This document shows, one piece after another, positions 27,795-36,465 of a DNA stretch of 64,000 nucleotides; the stretch's first letter is position 1, and each line of letters begins with the position of its first letter. Source of the stretch: Clostridium sartagoforme (GTDB taxonomy: Bacteria; Bacillota; Clostridia; Clostridiales; Clostridiaceae); assembly GCF_004794105.1 (NCBI RefSeq), contig NZ_SRYR01000002.1, forward strand, positions 1-64,000, in the 5' to 3' direction. The notes beneath the pieces were generated by a model. That model was not told where the DNA came from and made no database searches. It saw nothing but the letters and a program-made list of their open reading frames with translations. A program made the translations under genes and the position numbers.

Positions 27795-27838
27795 AGATTA
27801 GGATAGAGGTTTTGTCCTAATTTAGGTATTTTATTTTT
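27788..27838 (+). terminator. Attenuator terminator overlapping the RAT
   Basis: AATACCTA and ATTAGGA pair with TCCTAAT and TAGGTATT around TAGAGGTTTTG, followed by TTTTATTTTT. Confidence 0.88.
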
Positions 27839-27860
27839 CTTAAAGCAAGGAGACGGATAA

Positions 27861-28709
27861 ATGATAGTAGAGAAAGTATTGAACAATAATGTAGTTGTAT
27901 CAATAGATCCTAATACGAAAAAAGAAGTTATTATTATGGGATCTGGAATTGCTTTTAATAGGGGAGTAGGTCAAGAAATTCAGGAAGATAAGATAGAAAA
28001 AATATTTGTAATAGATGATAAAAGAATGGGGAATAAGATAAAGAAGCTTATAAATCAAATTCCCGATGGAATCTTTGAGCTTGCTCATGAAATAATAGTG
28101 TATTCTAAAAAAGAATTAAATAGGAAACTAGATAATCAAATTTATATATCATTAGCTGATCACATAGCCTTTGCTATAAAACGTTATAGAAATAATGTTC
28201 AGATAAAAAATGACTTATTGGATGAAATAAGAAGAATTCATAGAGAGGAATTTAAAGTAGCTTTATGGGCAGTAGGGAATCTAAATAAGAAGCTTAAAAT
28301 AAATCTACCAGAGGATGAAGCAGGATTTATTGCTCTTCATTTAGTAAATGCAAGCTATAAGGAAACAGCAAAAGAATCTATGATTAGTACTAAGATAGTT
28401 AAAGGTATTTTAAATATAATTAGATATTATTACTCTGTTGAATTTAATGAGGATGATTTAAATTATGATAGATTACTAACTCATTTAAAGTATTTTGCTA
28501 AGAGAGTAGTATCAAACAATCAAAATCAAGAAAGTAGTGGAGAATTTTTAGAAATAGCTAAAAATAGTTATAGCGAAGCTTATGACTGTGCAGAGAAGAT
28601 AAAGGAGTATATAGAGGCAAACTACGATTATATAGTAAATAAGGATGAGCTAGTATACTTAACAATGCATATTCATAGAGTTATATCTGTTTTAAGAAGC
28701 CAAGTCTAA
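27861..28709 (+). CDS. BglG/LicT/GlcT-family transcriptional antiterminator
   Basis: A 282-residue RNA-binding regulator. The N-terminal CAT domain (about 1-58, MIVEKVLNNNVVVSIDPNT, GSGIAFNRGVGQEI) binds the RAT. Two PRD domains follow, with phosphorylatable histidines visible in DHIAFAIKRY and FIALHLVNA (PRD1) and in YLTMHIHRV (PRD2). It is preceded by a matching RAT-terminator, so it controls its own transcription, and followed by the PTS permease that would phosphorylate it. The neighbour suggests the GlcT type. Confidence 0.92.
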   Translation: MIVEKVLNNNVVVSIDPNTKKEVIIMGSGIAFNRGVGQEIQEDKIEKIFVIDDKRMGNKIKKLINQIPDGIFELAHEIIVYSKKELNRKLDNQIYISLADHIAFAIKRYRNNVQIKNDLLDEIRRIHREEFKVALWAVGNLNKKLKINLPEDEAGFIALHLVNASYKETAKESMISTKIVKGILNIIRYYYSVEFNEDDLNYDRLLTHLKYFAKRVVSNNQNQESSGEFLEIAKNSYSEAYDCAEKIKEYIEANYDYIVNKDELVYLTMHIHRVISVLRSQV

Positions 28710-28724
28710 TATGTAAAAAGTTTT

Positions 28725-28771
28725 AGAATGCCTATAATGGATAAATATTATATATAGGTGTTCTTTTTTTT
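28725..28771 (+). terminator. Terminator between antiterminator and PTS genes
   Basis: AGAATGCCTATA / TATAGGTGTTCT (two G-T pairs), then eight T. No RAT overlaps it, so the PTS gene probably needs read-through or its own promoter. Confidence 0.8.
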
Positions 28772-28875
28772 GAATGTAATTTTAAATTTAAAAAGATTTC
28801 ACAACAAAAGATAATATAATAATTTTTTTGAGTGCAATTTCAAAATTAGATTTCATAAATAATTAGGAGGATAAA

Positions 28876-30945
28876 ATGAGAATAGTAACCTTACTAAAAA
28901 AATCATTTGGTGTGTTACAAAGAATAGGAAAATCTTTAACACTACCAATAGCTCTGCTACCTGTAGCAGGAATATTAATGGGATTAGGTACATTACTTGA
29001 AAATCAATATATACTAAATGCTTTTCCCATATTTGCAAGTGATGGCTTTCAACTTATAGCCAATATTATGTCATCAGCTGGTAGTATAGTATTTGATAAC
29101 TTACCATTATTATTTGCTGTAGGAGTTGCAATTGGAATGTCTTCAGGAGATGGAGTAGCAGCCCTTGCAACTATAGTAGGATTTTTAGTAATGAATATGA
29201 CAACTGGAATAATGGCAGGGGTAGATATAACTGAGGTTGGAACTAATCCAATGTATGCTACTGTTTTAGGAATACCTACTCTTCCAACAGGGGTATTTGG
29301 AGGAATTCTCATTGGAATAACATCTGCAATTATATATGAAAAATTTCATAATATAAGGTTACCAGAATTTTTAGGATTCTTTTCAGGGAAGAGATTTGTA
29401 CCAGTAATAGCAGCTATTTCAGGAGTAGTACTTGGAATAATTTTAGCTATAATATGGCCTCCTATCCAAGGTGGATTATTAAGTTTTTCTAGATATATGA
29501 TAGGAACAAATGAAACAATTGCAGCTTTTATTTTTGGATTAATAGAAAGAGCTTTAATACCTTTTGGACTTCATCACATATGGTACACTCCATTTTGGTA
29601 TCAATTTGGAGAATATGTTAATTCAGCTGGACAATTAGTAGTTGGAGATCAAGCAATATTTTTTGCTCAATTAAAGGATGGAGTTGAATTTACAGCAGGT
29701 ACTTTTATGACTGGAAAGTTTCCATTTATGATGTTTGGAATACCAGCAGCAGCTCTTGCTATGTATAATGAAGCTTATGATAGTAAGAAGAAATTAGTAG
29801 CTGGAGCACTACTTAGTGGGGCTTTAACATCTCTTATAACTGGAATAACAGAACCTATAGAGTTTATGTTTCTATTTGTAGCACCATTACTATTTGCTGT
29901 TCATTGTGTCTTTGCAGGTTTATCTTTTATGTTAATGCAACTTCTAAATGTAAAGATTGCTGTAACTTTTTCAGGGGGATTAATAGATTTTATTCTTCTT
30001 GGAGTAATTCCCAATAGAACTAATTGGTGGTGGGTTCTAATTATAGGAGCAGCATTTTTTATAATATATTATTTTGGCTTTAGATTTATTATAAGGAAGT
30101 TAGATTTAAGAACTCCTGGTAGGGAAGATGAAGATGAGGATATAAATATAGATATATCTGATGGAACTTTGGCAGCAGAAGTATTAAAGGCTCTAGGTGG
30201 AGCTAAAAATATAAAATATTTAGACTCCTGTATAACAAGATTAAGAGTAACAGTAAAAAAATTATCCTTAGTCAATAAAACTAAACTAAAGTCCCTTGGG
30301 GCTGTAGATTTTATGACTATTGGTAATAATATTCAATCTGTGTTTGGACCAAAATCAGATATGTTAAAAGAGCAAATAAAAGATATAATGGATGGTAAGG
30401 AAATAGTAGTTAAAAAGAAAAAAGAAATAAAGGAAATTGAAAGTGGAGTTAAAACTAAAGAAGAAATATATATTCCTATTTCAGGTAAGATTATAAGATT
30501 AGAAGAGGTACCTGATGAAATTTTCTCTATGAAATTAATTGGTGATGGCTTTGCTATAGACCCAAGGGAAAATATATTAAAATCACCTGTAAAAGGTATG
30601 ATAATAACTCTTTCAAAGGAAATGCATTCAGTAACTATTAGAACTCTTGAGGGCTTTGATATTTTAATTCATGTAGGTATAGATAGTTTAAAACTAAAAG
30701 GAAAAGGCTTTAAAGCCTTTGTTCAAGAGGGAGATATAGTTAAACCAGGTGATGATTTAATTGAATTCTCACTTGATGTATTAAGGGATGAAGCTACATC
30801 TCAAATTATACCAGTAATTTTTAAAGGGCTTAGTAAAGATAAATTTATTTACTTTAAAAATAATACTGAAGTTTCTTCAGGAGAAGTAAATAAGGTGGAA
30901 ATACATGAGAAAGATAAGAATAATATAATTGAAAATGGAAAGTAA
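28876..30945 (+). CDS. PTS glucose-type transporter, EIICBA fusion
   Basis: A 689-residue permease that takes up and phosphorylates a sugar, probably glucose or N-acetylglucosamine class. The EIIC membrane domain spans about 1-410, with the family marker FGLHHIWYTPFWYQFGEY. The EIIB domain (about 435-510) has the phospho-cysteine in YLDSCITRLRV. The EIIA domain (about 530-670) has the active histidine in ILIHVGIDSLKLKG. AGGAGG precedes the ATG. The fused EIIA means only HPr and enzyme I are needed from elsewhere. The exact sugar is uncertain. Confidence 0.93.
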   Translation: MRIVTLLKKSFGVLQRIGKSLTLPIALLPVAGILMGLGTLLENQYILNAFPIFASDGFQLIANIMSSAGSIVFDNLPLLFAVGVAIGMSSGDGVAALATIVGFLVMNMTTGIMAGVDITEVGTNPMYATVLGIPTLPTGVFGGILIGITSAIIYEKFHNIRLPEFLGFFSGKRFVPVIAAISGVVLGIILAIIWPPIQGGLLSFSRYMIGTNETIAAFIFGLIERALIPFGLHHIWYTPFWYQFGEYVNSAGQLVVGDQAIFFAQLKDGVEFTAGTFMTGKFPFMMFGIPAAALAMYNEAYDSKKKLVAGALLSGALTSLITGITEPIEFMFLFVAPLLFAVHCVFAGLSFMLMQLLNVKIAVTFSGGLIDFILLGVIPNRTNWWWVLIIGAAFFIIYYFGFRFIIRKLDLRTPGREDEDEDINIDISDGTLAAEVLKALGGAKNIKYLDSCITRLRVTVKKLSLVNKTKLKSLGAVDFMTIGNNIQSVFGPKSDMLKEQIKDIMDGKEIVVKKKKEIKEIESGVKTKEEIYIPISGKIIRLEEVPDEIFSMKLIGDGFAIDPRENILKSPVKGMIITLSKEMHSVTIRTLEGFDILIHVGIDSLKLKGKGFKAFVQEGDIVKPGDDLIEFSLDVLRDEATSQIIPVIFKGLSKDKFIYFKNNTEVSSGEVNKVEIHEKDKNNIIENGK

Positions 30946-31070
30946 TTAAACTATATGTTTTAAATTTCTGATATTTTATTAAAATAATTCCATTAACTTT
31001 TAAGTTTATAAGAATATATTGATATAAGGAATTAATTTGAACATAGATATTATTCGAAAGTGAGGAATTT

Positions 31071-31736
31071 ATGGATAGTAAAAAAAATGAAGTTTTATAT
31101 AACTTTTATACAAAGGGAGAGGAAATAGCAAATGCAGTGACTCATGGAGTTGGAGCCATACTTGCAATAGTAGGAAGTGTATTTTTAATAATTGCTGCAG
31201 CAAAAACTAAAAATGGATATGCTTTAACTGGTGTGTGGGTATATTGTATTTCTCTAATAATATTATATTTAGGATCTACTTTATATCATAGTATTCCAGG
31301 GAAGATGGTAAAAAGAGTACTTAGGATATTAGATCATGCATCTATATATCTTTTAATAGCAGGAACTTATACTCCAATTATTTTAATATTAATGAATAGC
31401 GATAAAAAATCAATGCAATTATTACTAGTAATATGGGGAATTGCTTTACTTGGAATAATATTCAAAGCTTTTTGGGTAGATAGATTTAATCTATTTTCAA
31501 CTATTCTCTATATTTTAATGGGATGGATAATTGTAATTAATATTAAAACAGTACTTCTTCTAGTACCATTTAATATTCTAATGTTTATAGTACTGGGCGG
31601 AATAGCATATACAGTGGGATGTATATTTTATGCAGCAGATAAGATGCCCTACAATCATTTCATATGGCATTTATTTGTACTTACAGGCAGCGCATTACAT
31701 TATGTAGCTATATTTTTAGGAATCCTCTATATATAG
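31071..31736 (+). CDS. Hemolysin III / PAQR-family membrane protein
   Basis: A 221-residue protein with seven predicted membrane helices. Conserved residues are EIANAVTHGVGA near the start, STLYHSI after helix 2, RILDHASIYLLIAGTYTPI in helix 3 and HFIWHLFVLTGSALHY near the end; the histidines are the presumed metal site. Family members are called YqfA or hemolysin III, but haemolysis is not established for most. It has its own upstream region and stands alone. Confidence 0.92.
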   Translation: MDSKKNEVLYNFYTKGEEIANAVTHGVGAILAIVGSVFLIIAAAKTKNGYALTGVWVYCISLIILYLGSTLYHSIPGKMVKRVLRILDHASIYLLIAGTYTPIILILMNSDKKSMQLLLVIWGIALLGIIFKAFWVDRFNLFSTILYILMGWIIVINIKTVLLLVPFNILMFIVLGGIAYTVGCIFYAADKMPYNHFIWHLFVLTGSALHYVAIFLGILYI

Positions 31737-31760
31737 TTATAAGGAAATTCGAAGTGTTCT

Positions 31761-31920
31761 ATTAATTAAAGAATGAAAAAATTAAAAAATGAAAGAATGA
31801 TTATAAAAAATATTTATAGATTTTTTATAAGGGAATCTTTAGAGTAAAAGAGGTTTTGAATAGCAAAACCTCTTTTTTCATTCTTTCATTTCTTCATTTA
31901 AAATGCTTCGCATTTTAAAA
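31761..31920. repeat. GAATGAAAAAATT palindromic repeat, family G copy 3
   Basis: GAATGAAAAAATTAAAAAATG on the left and TTCATTCTTTCATTTCTTCAT on the right frame a 12-bp hairpin AAAGAGGTTTTG / CAAAACCTCTTT (31846-31878). The right edge is AAAATGCTTCGCATTTT. It follows the hemolysin III-like gene and likely terminates it. Confidence 0.8.
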
Positions 31921-31982
31921 ATGTGCTAACTAATCCATGAATTACTAGGAATATAAAAACAGGCTGTGGTTAAGATAATAGT

Positions 31983-32026
31983 GTAAACATCAAAGCTTTA
32001 AATAAAAATTATTAAAAGCTGTTTAC
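31983..32026 (+). promoter_or_regulatory. Hairpin in the SASP leader
   Basis: GTAAAC/GTTTAC outer pair with inner AGCTTTAAATAA / TTATTAAAAGCT (one mismatch), 15 nt before the ribosome binding site. It may stabilise the message. No confident sigma-F or sigma-G promoter could be read. Confidence 0.45.
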
Positions 32027-32055
32027 GAATTAATCAGCCAAAGGAGGAATTACAA

Positions 32056-32238
32056 ATGGCAAAAACATTAGTTCCAGAAGCAAAAAAAGGATTAAGCGCA
32101 TTCAAGAATGAAGTTGCAGCAGAGTTAGGAGTTCCATTTAGCGAATACAATGGAAACCTATCATCAAAACAATGTGGTTCCGTTGGTGGCGAAATGGTTA
32201 AAAGAATGGTGGAACAATACGAAAATTCAATAAAGTAA
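32056..32238 (+). CDS. Small acid-soluble spore protein, alpha/beta type
   Basis: A 60-residue protein that coats and protects DNA in the spore core and is degraded during germination. It has the family pattern: an N-terminal helix with a GPR-protease-like site (KNEVAAELGV), a loop YNGNLSSKQCGSVGGEMVKRMVE, and no Trp. AAAGGAGG lies just upstream. It is the clearest evidence that the organism sporulates. Confidence 0.94.
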   Translation: MAKTLVPEAKKGLSAFKNEVAAELGVPFSEYNGNLSSKQCGSVGGEMVKRMVEQYENSIK

Positions 32239-32322
32239 CCACAGAATCGTATTAGTAACTAAGGTAATTAATAGGATGGATATACCGCCAAAGAATTTAG
32301 TAGTTACACCGTTCTAAAAGGG

Positions 32323-32376
32323 AGAAGCTTTTTTGTAATAAAAGTAAATTTTATTACAAGGGGCTTCTTTCTTTTT
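32323..32376 (+). terminator. SASP terminator
   Basis: TTGTAATAAAA / TTTTATTACAA inside AGAAGC / GCTTCT, followed by T-rich sequence. Confidence 0.85.
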
Positions 32377-32500
32377 GTGTAAGTAAATATATTTATATAG
32401 GATGGAAAATATAGTTATTTAACGGAATAATGAGATAATTTAATGTAATGAATGAATTTGGGGATATATGAACTAAAATGAAAATAGCAAGAAAGACTGC

Positions 32501-32530
32501 ATTAGTGTATTATACTATTAGTACACTAAT
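32501..32530 (+). promoter_or_regulatory. Operator of the GntR-ABC operon
   Basis: Perfect 9-bp arms ATTAGTGTA (32501-32509) and TACACTAAT (32522-32530), 12 nt apart, overlapping the likely -10 TATACT (32511-32516). Placed 25 nt before the GntR gene, it suggests autorepression. Confidence 0.7.
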
Positions 32531-32554
32531 ACAGAATGGAAGGAGATAAAATTT

Positions 32555-32908
32555 GTGCTTGAGTTAAATTCTAAAGAGCCTATATATCTTCAAATTATTG
32601 CATATATGAAAAAGAAAATAGTATCAGGAGAGCTAAAGGGAGGAGAAAGAATCTTGTCAGTAAGAGAATATGCCAGTGAAATAAAGGTTAATCCAAACAC
32701 TATACAAAAGGTCTATTCTGAACTTGAAAATGAAAACTTAATATACACTCAAAGAGGAATAGGAAAGTTTGTTACTGAAGATGAAAATACAGTAAATAAT
32801 TTAAGACAAGAATTATTTAATGAAGCTATAGATAAATTTATTGAGGATTCAAGGATATTAGGTTTTACCAAAGATAAGATTATAGCAATAATATCTGAGA
32901 GATATTAG
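32555..32908 (+). CDS. GntR-family regulator, YtrA type
   Basis: A 117-residue short GntR protein: the DNA-binding winged helix (about 8-75, IYLQIIAYMKKKIVSGELKGGERILSVREYA, NPNTIQKVYSELENENLIYTQRG) followed only by a short dimerisation helix, as in the YtrA subfamily. The start is GTG 32555 after AAGGAGA. It leads an operon with an ABC ATPase (10-bp gap), permease and lipoprotein, the usual YtrA context linked to cell-envelope stress. A perfect palindrome lies in its promoter. Confidence 0.92.
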   Translation: MLELNSKEPIYLQIIAYMKKKIVSGELKGGERILSVREYASEIKVNPNTIQKVYSELENENLIYTQRGIGKFVTEDENTVNNLRQELFNEAIDKFIEDSRILGFTKDKIIAIISERY

Positions 32909-32918
32909 GAGGAGTAAT

Positions 32919-33617
32919 ATGAGTAAAGTTTTAGAGGTCAATAATGTTTACAAAAGAATAAAAGGAAAGTCGATTTTAAATGGTGTTACATTAAGTGTTG
33001 AACAAGGAAGGGTTCTTGGGATTATGGGACCTAATGGGCAAGGAAAAACAACGTTATTAAATGTAATACAAGGTTTTTTGAAAGTTAATAAAGGTGAGAT
33101 TTTTATAGATGGAAATGCTATAAACACCAATTCTAAAGAAAGTATTGCATATTTACAAGATAAAAATATTTTTCCTAAATCAATGAAAATAAAAGAAGCT
33201 ATTTCTTTGTATGGAAATTTCTTTGAAGATTTTAATGTTGATAAAATGAATTATTATTTGGAGTTTATGAATTTAGATAGAAACTCTAAAATTAAAGATT
33301 TATCAAAGGGAATGAGTGAAAAATTTAATTTATCATTAGTTTTAAGTAGAAAAGCTAAACTATATTTATTAGATGAACCTATTTCAGGTGTAGATCCTGT
33401 ATCTAGAGAAAAAATATTAGATGCAATATTAGAGAATCTTTCTGAAGAAAGCTCTATGATTATTACAACACATTATATTGGAGAGCTAGAAAGAATATTT
33501 GATGATGTTGCCTTTTTAGGAGATGGAAGAATTATAGAATATGATGAAGCTGAAAACCTAAGAGCAAAGTATAATGCTTCTATAGATGAAGTTTATAGAA
33601 AAATATTTTCTGAATAA
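32919..33617 (+). CDS. ABC transporter ATP-binding protein
   Basis: A 232-residue nucleotide-binding subunit. Walker A is GPNGQGKTTLL (about 37-47), the signature loop LSKGMSEKFNLSLVL, Walker B LYLLDEPISGVD, and the H-loop TTHYIGELE. The signature LSKGM departs from LSGGQ in the way common among YtrB/YxlF-like exporters. It pairs with the permease 18 bp downstream. Confidence 0.93.
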   Translation: MSKVLEVNNVYKRIKGKSILNGVTLSVEQGRVLGIMGPNGQGKTTLLNVIQGFLKVNKGEIFIDGNAINTNSKESIAYLQDKNIFPKSMKIKEAISLYGNFFEDFNVDKMNYYLEFMNLDRNSKIKDLSKGMSEKFNLSLVLSRKAKLYLLDEPISGVDPVSREKILDAILENLSEESSMIITTHYIGELERIFDDVAFLGDGRIIEYDEAENLRAKYNASIDEVYRKIFSE

Positions 33618-33634
33618 AGATAAGGGGTAATAAT

Positions 33635-34333
33635 ATGAAAAATATAATTAATATAATCAAATATAACTTTGCTAAATATAATATGGGAGTAGGAAAAGTT
33701 TTCTATATTATTGGACTTATATTAATTTTATTAGTTAATATAAGTACTTTTACAAGGATACCTTATGTATCTGAGATACTTTCTTTTATAAATATAGGTT
33801 TTGTAGCAACATTCTTAGCAGTGAATTTTATAACATCAATAGTAATTTTTTATAAGCAAGTTTCTAGAGAGGAAGGAAGGCTTATATTTACTTTTCCAAT
33901 TAAATCTTGGGAGTTTATTATGGCTAAATTTATTGAATTTATAATAATTCAAGGTGGGTTTGCAGTGATAGTTTATTTGTTTTCCTTAATATCAGCAAAT
34001 TCAGTATCTAGCTTGGTAAGACTAGTAAGTATTTCTACAGCCCTTGGAACTATTGTAGCATATATTTTTATAGCTTCTTTTACAGTTATTTTTTCATCTT
34101 ATTTTAGCAATGTTGTTTTAGTAACCTTAGCTGTAATATTTGGTGGGGGATTTATACAAAGTATAGTTGAAGGAGTTATATGGGCAGTTACAAGAGTATT
34201 CCCTTATGTTTATATGAGGGTTGGAACTCTTATAGAAGTAGACCTTATTAAAACCTTATTAAGCCTGGCATGGACAGGAGTACTAGTTTATATGGCAATA
34301 TATCATCTAGATAAGAAGCTAGATATAATTTAG
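33635..34333 (+). CDS. ABC transporter permease
   Basis: A 232-residue membrane protein with six hydrophobic segments (about 18-38, 52-72, 100-122, 135-160, 167-187, 205-225). It is ABC-2-like: GRLIFTFPIKSWEFIMAKFIEFI resembles the conserved loop after helix 2. It is encoded between its ATPase and a lipoprotein gene. Substrate unknown; the YtrA-type regulator suggests an envelope-stress role. Confidence 0.85.
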   Translation: MKNIINIIKYNFAKYNMGVGKVFYIIGLILILLVNISTFTRIPYVSEILSFINIGFVATFLAVNFITSIVIFYKQVSREEGRLIFTFPIKSWEFIMAKFIEFIIIQGGFAVIVYLFSLISANSVSSLVRLVSISTALGTIVAYIFIASFTVIFSSYFSNVVLVTLAVIFGGGFIQSIVEGVIWAVTRVFPYVYMRVGTLIEVDLIKTLLSLAWTGVLVYMAIYHLDKKLDII

Positions 34334-34344
34334 GGGGAATTGAT

Positions 34345-35148
34345 ATGAAAAATGTATTAAAAATAATAATGGCATTATCTTTAGCTACCATGCTTACAAG
34401 TTGTGGAATTTCTTTTGGAGTAGAGAGCAGAAGATCTTCAAACTGGTCATCAGGCTCATCTTCAAACTCAGCTAGGGAAGAAGTAAACTTAAGTGAAGAT
34501 ATAAGTGATGTTAATAAAATTAGCATGAGAATTGATGTAAGTGATTTAAATGTAATTTATCATGATGGAAGTAATGTTGAGATAACTGGAGAATTAAGCA
34601 GTTATTCTAGGGGAATAGATGTAAATAAAAGTGGAAGTACTTTTGAAATAGTAGAAGAAACAAAGAAATCTACGAACTTAGGATCTAATAATTATAGTGA
34701 GCTTCTTATAAAAATACCTAGGAGTTTTAATGGTGATTTAAAATTAGATTTTGGTGTAGGAACTTTTAATGTTAGTGATTTAGTATTAAATAATGTTGAA
34801 GTTGAAGCTGGAGTTGGTAACGTAAGCTTAGATGGTATAAGTTTTAATAGTTTAGACTTAGAAAGTGGAGTAGGATCTGTTTCTTTAGTTACTAAGGAAA
34901 AGACAGGAGACATTTATATAAGTGGTGGTGTAGGTGAAGTTGATGTTGAACTTGGAAATATCAATGGAAATCTTAAGTTTGAAGGTGGAGTAGGTAGCGC
35001 AGATTTTAAAGTCCCTGTAGATGCACCTATTAGTATTAATAGTAAATCAGGATTAGGAGATGCAAATATTAAGGCTAAAACATCTAATGAGGGAAAATAT
35101 ACCTTTGACTTAGAAGTTGGGCTTGGAAACGTTACTGTTAGAAATTAA
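34345..35148 (+). CDS. Lipoprotein with DUF4097-like beta repeat
   Basis: A 267-residue exported lipoprotein. The signal sequence ends in the lipobox LTSC (Cys about 20), followed by a Ser/Asn-rich linker. The rest is a repetitive beta structure with a roughly 20-residue period marked by Gly-Val-Gly: FGVGTFNVSDL, AGVGNVSLDGI, SGVGSVSLV, GGVGEVDVEL, GGVGSADFKV, GLGNVTVRN. This matches the adhesin-like DUF4097 family. It is the last gene of the GntR-ABC operon, 11 bp after the permease. Confidence 0.8.
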   Translation: MKNVLKIIMALSLATMLTSCGISFGVESRRSSNWSSGSSSNSAREEVNLSEDISDVNKISMRIDVSDLNVIYHDGSNVEITGELSSYSRGIDVNKSGSTFEIVEETKKSTNLGSNNYSELLIKIPRSFNGDLKLDFGVGTFNVSDLVLNNVEVEAGVGNVSLDGISFNSLDLESGVGSVSLVTKEKTGDIYISGGVGEVDVELGNINGNLKFEGGVGSADFKVPVDAPISINSKSGLGDANIKAKTSNEGKYTFDLEVGLGNVTVRN

Positions 35149-35170
35149 TTATTAATAGTCTTTAGGTAAT

Positions 35171-35255
35171 TAAATAAGAGATTAAAAAGAATGAAGGAAT
35201 GAAGGAGTTTTTACTTAACATTTTTTCATTCTTTCATTTTTTCATTCTTTAATTA
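35171..35255. repeat. GAATGAAAAAATT palindromic repeat, family G copy 4
   Basis: AGAATGAAGGAATGAAGGAG faces TTCATTCTTTCATTTTTTCAT and TTCATTCTTTAATT. A short version lacking the AAAATGC edges. It follows the lipoprotein operon, probably as its terminator. Confidence 0.7.
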
Positions 35256-35334
35256 AAGGGCGCTGTTTTTATTGTATAAAGGACTAAAGAGTGATAAAAT
35301 AGAACAAAAGTTCGTTAGAAATTAAGGTGATGAA

Positions 35335-36465
35335 ATGAAAAAAGTTAAGATATTACAAGCTGGAGATTTACATTTTGATACGCCATTTAAAGATTTAGAT
35401 AAAAATATATCTGCTGTAAGTAAAGAGGAATTATTAGAAGTTTTTAGAAGAATTATTGACATTGCAATAGAGGAAGCTGTGGATATCTTATTATTAACTG
35501 GTGATATTTTTGATAATATGACAGTAAATAAGAAGACTCTTATATTTATAAAAAATCAATTAGAGAGACTTAATAAAATTAAGGTATTTATTTCACCAGG
35601 TAATCATGATCCTTATTTTGCAAAGTCCTTTTATAAAATGATTAGCTGGCCAGACAATGTTTATATATTTAAAGGTGGCTTAGAAAGTGTATTATTAGAG
35701 GAATTTAATTTAGCTATATGGGGAGCTGCCTTTAATAGTCATCATGTACGAGAAAGCTTAATTAAAGATATAAGAATAGATGAGAAATATACAAATATTA
35801 TGGTTATTCATGGGGATATATCTAATACTGAACAAGGCAATGAGTATAATCCTATTACATTAAAGGATATTAGGGAGAGTAAGCTTGATTATATAGCTAT
35901 TGGTCATAGACATAATTTTAGTGGAATACTTAGAGAAGGAAATACTTTTTATGGTTATGCAGGATGTCCTCAAGGAAGAGGCTTTGATGAATTAGAGGAT
36001 AAGGGAATTATAATAGGTGAAGTAAGTAAGGGAGCTGTAAATCTAGAGTTTTTAAGGACTTCTAAGAGAAATTACTATATTAGAGAAATAGATATAAGTA
36101 ATTTAGAGGGATACCATGAAATCAGAGAGAAAATACTGTCTTCAATTTCTGAAGAAGAAAGAAAAAATAACTTCTATAAAATAACTCTAAAAGGTGAAGT
36201 GGATACTTATTTAAGAATTAATGAAGAAGTAATATTACAGAATATTAAAGATGATTTTTATTATGTAAAGGTAATTGACAAGACTGATATTAAGTTAAAC
36301 TTCGATGAAATAGCTAAGGATTATTCTATTAAAGGAGTTTTTGCTAAGAAACTTTTAGAGCAAATTAAAGAAGAGGAATCTGAAAAAGAAGTATTAAAAA
36401 TGGCACTAAAGCTTGGAATACAATCTTTATCACAGGAGGAAGTGAATTTAAATGATTATAAATAA
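35335..36465 (+). CDS. SbcD/YhaO-like DNA repair metallophosphoesterase
   Basis: A 376-residue nuclease subunit. All five phosphoesterase motifs are present: AGDLHFD (9-15), LTGDIFDN, SPGNHDPY, VIHGDIS and IGHRHN. The C-terminal region is the partner-binding cap. The gene overlaps the next one by 14 bp, so the two products should form an SbcCD-like complex. YhaO of Bacillus is the nearest named relative by layout. It probably processes double-strand DNA ends or hairpins. Confidence 0.9.
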   Translation: MKKVKILQAGDLHFDTPFKDLDKNISAVSKEELLEVFRRIIDIAIEEAVDILLLTGDIFDNMTVNKKTLIFIKNQLERLNKIKVFISPGNHDPYFAKSFYKMISWPDNVYIFKGGLESVLLEEFNLAIWGAAFNSHHVRESLIKDIRIDEKYTNIMVIHGDISNTEQGNEYNPITLKDIRESKLDYIAIGHRHNFSGILREGNTFYGYAGCPQGRGFDELEDKGIIIGEVSKGAVNLEFLRTSKRNYYIREIDISNLEGYHEIREKILSSISEEERKNNFYKITLKGEVDTYLRINEEVILQNIKDDFYYVKVIDKTDIKLNFDEIAKDYSIKGVFAKKLLEQIKEEESEKEVLKMALKLGIQSLSQEEVNLNDYK

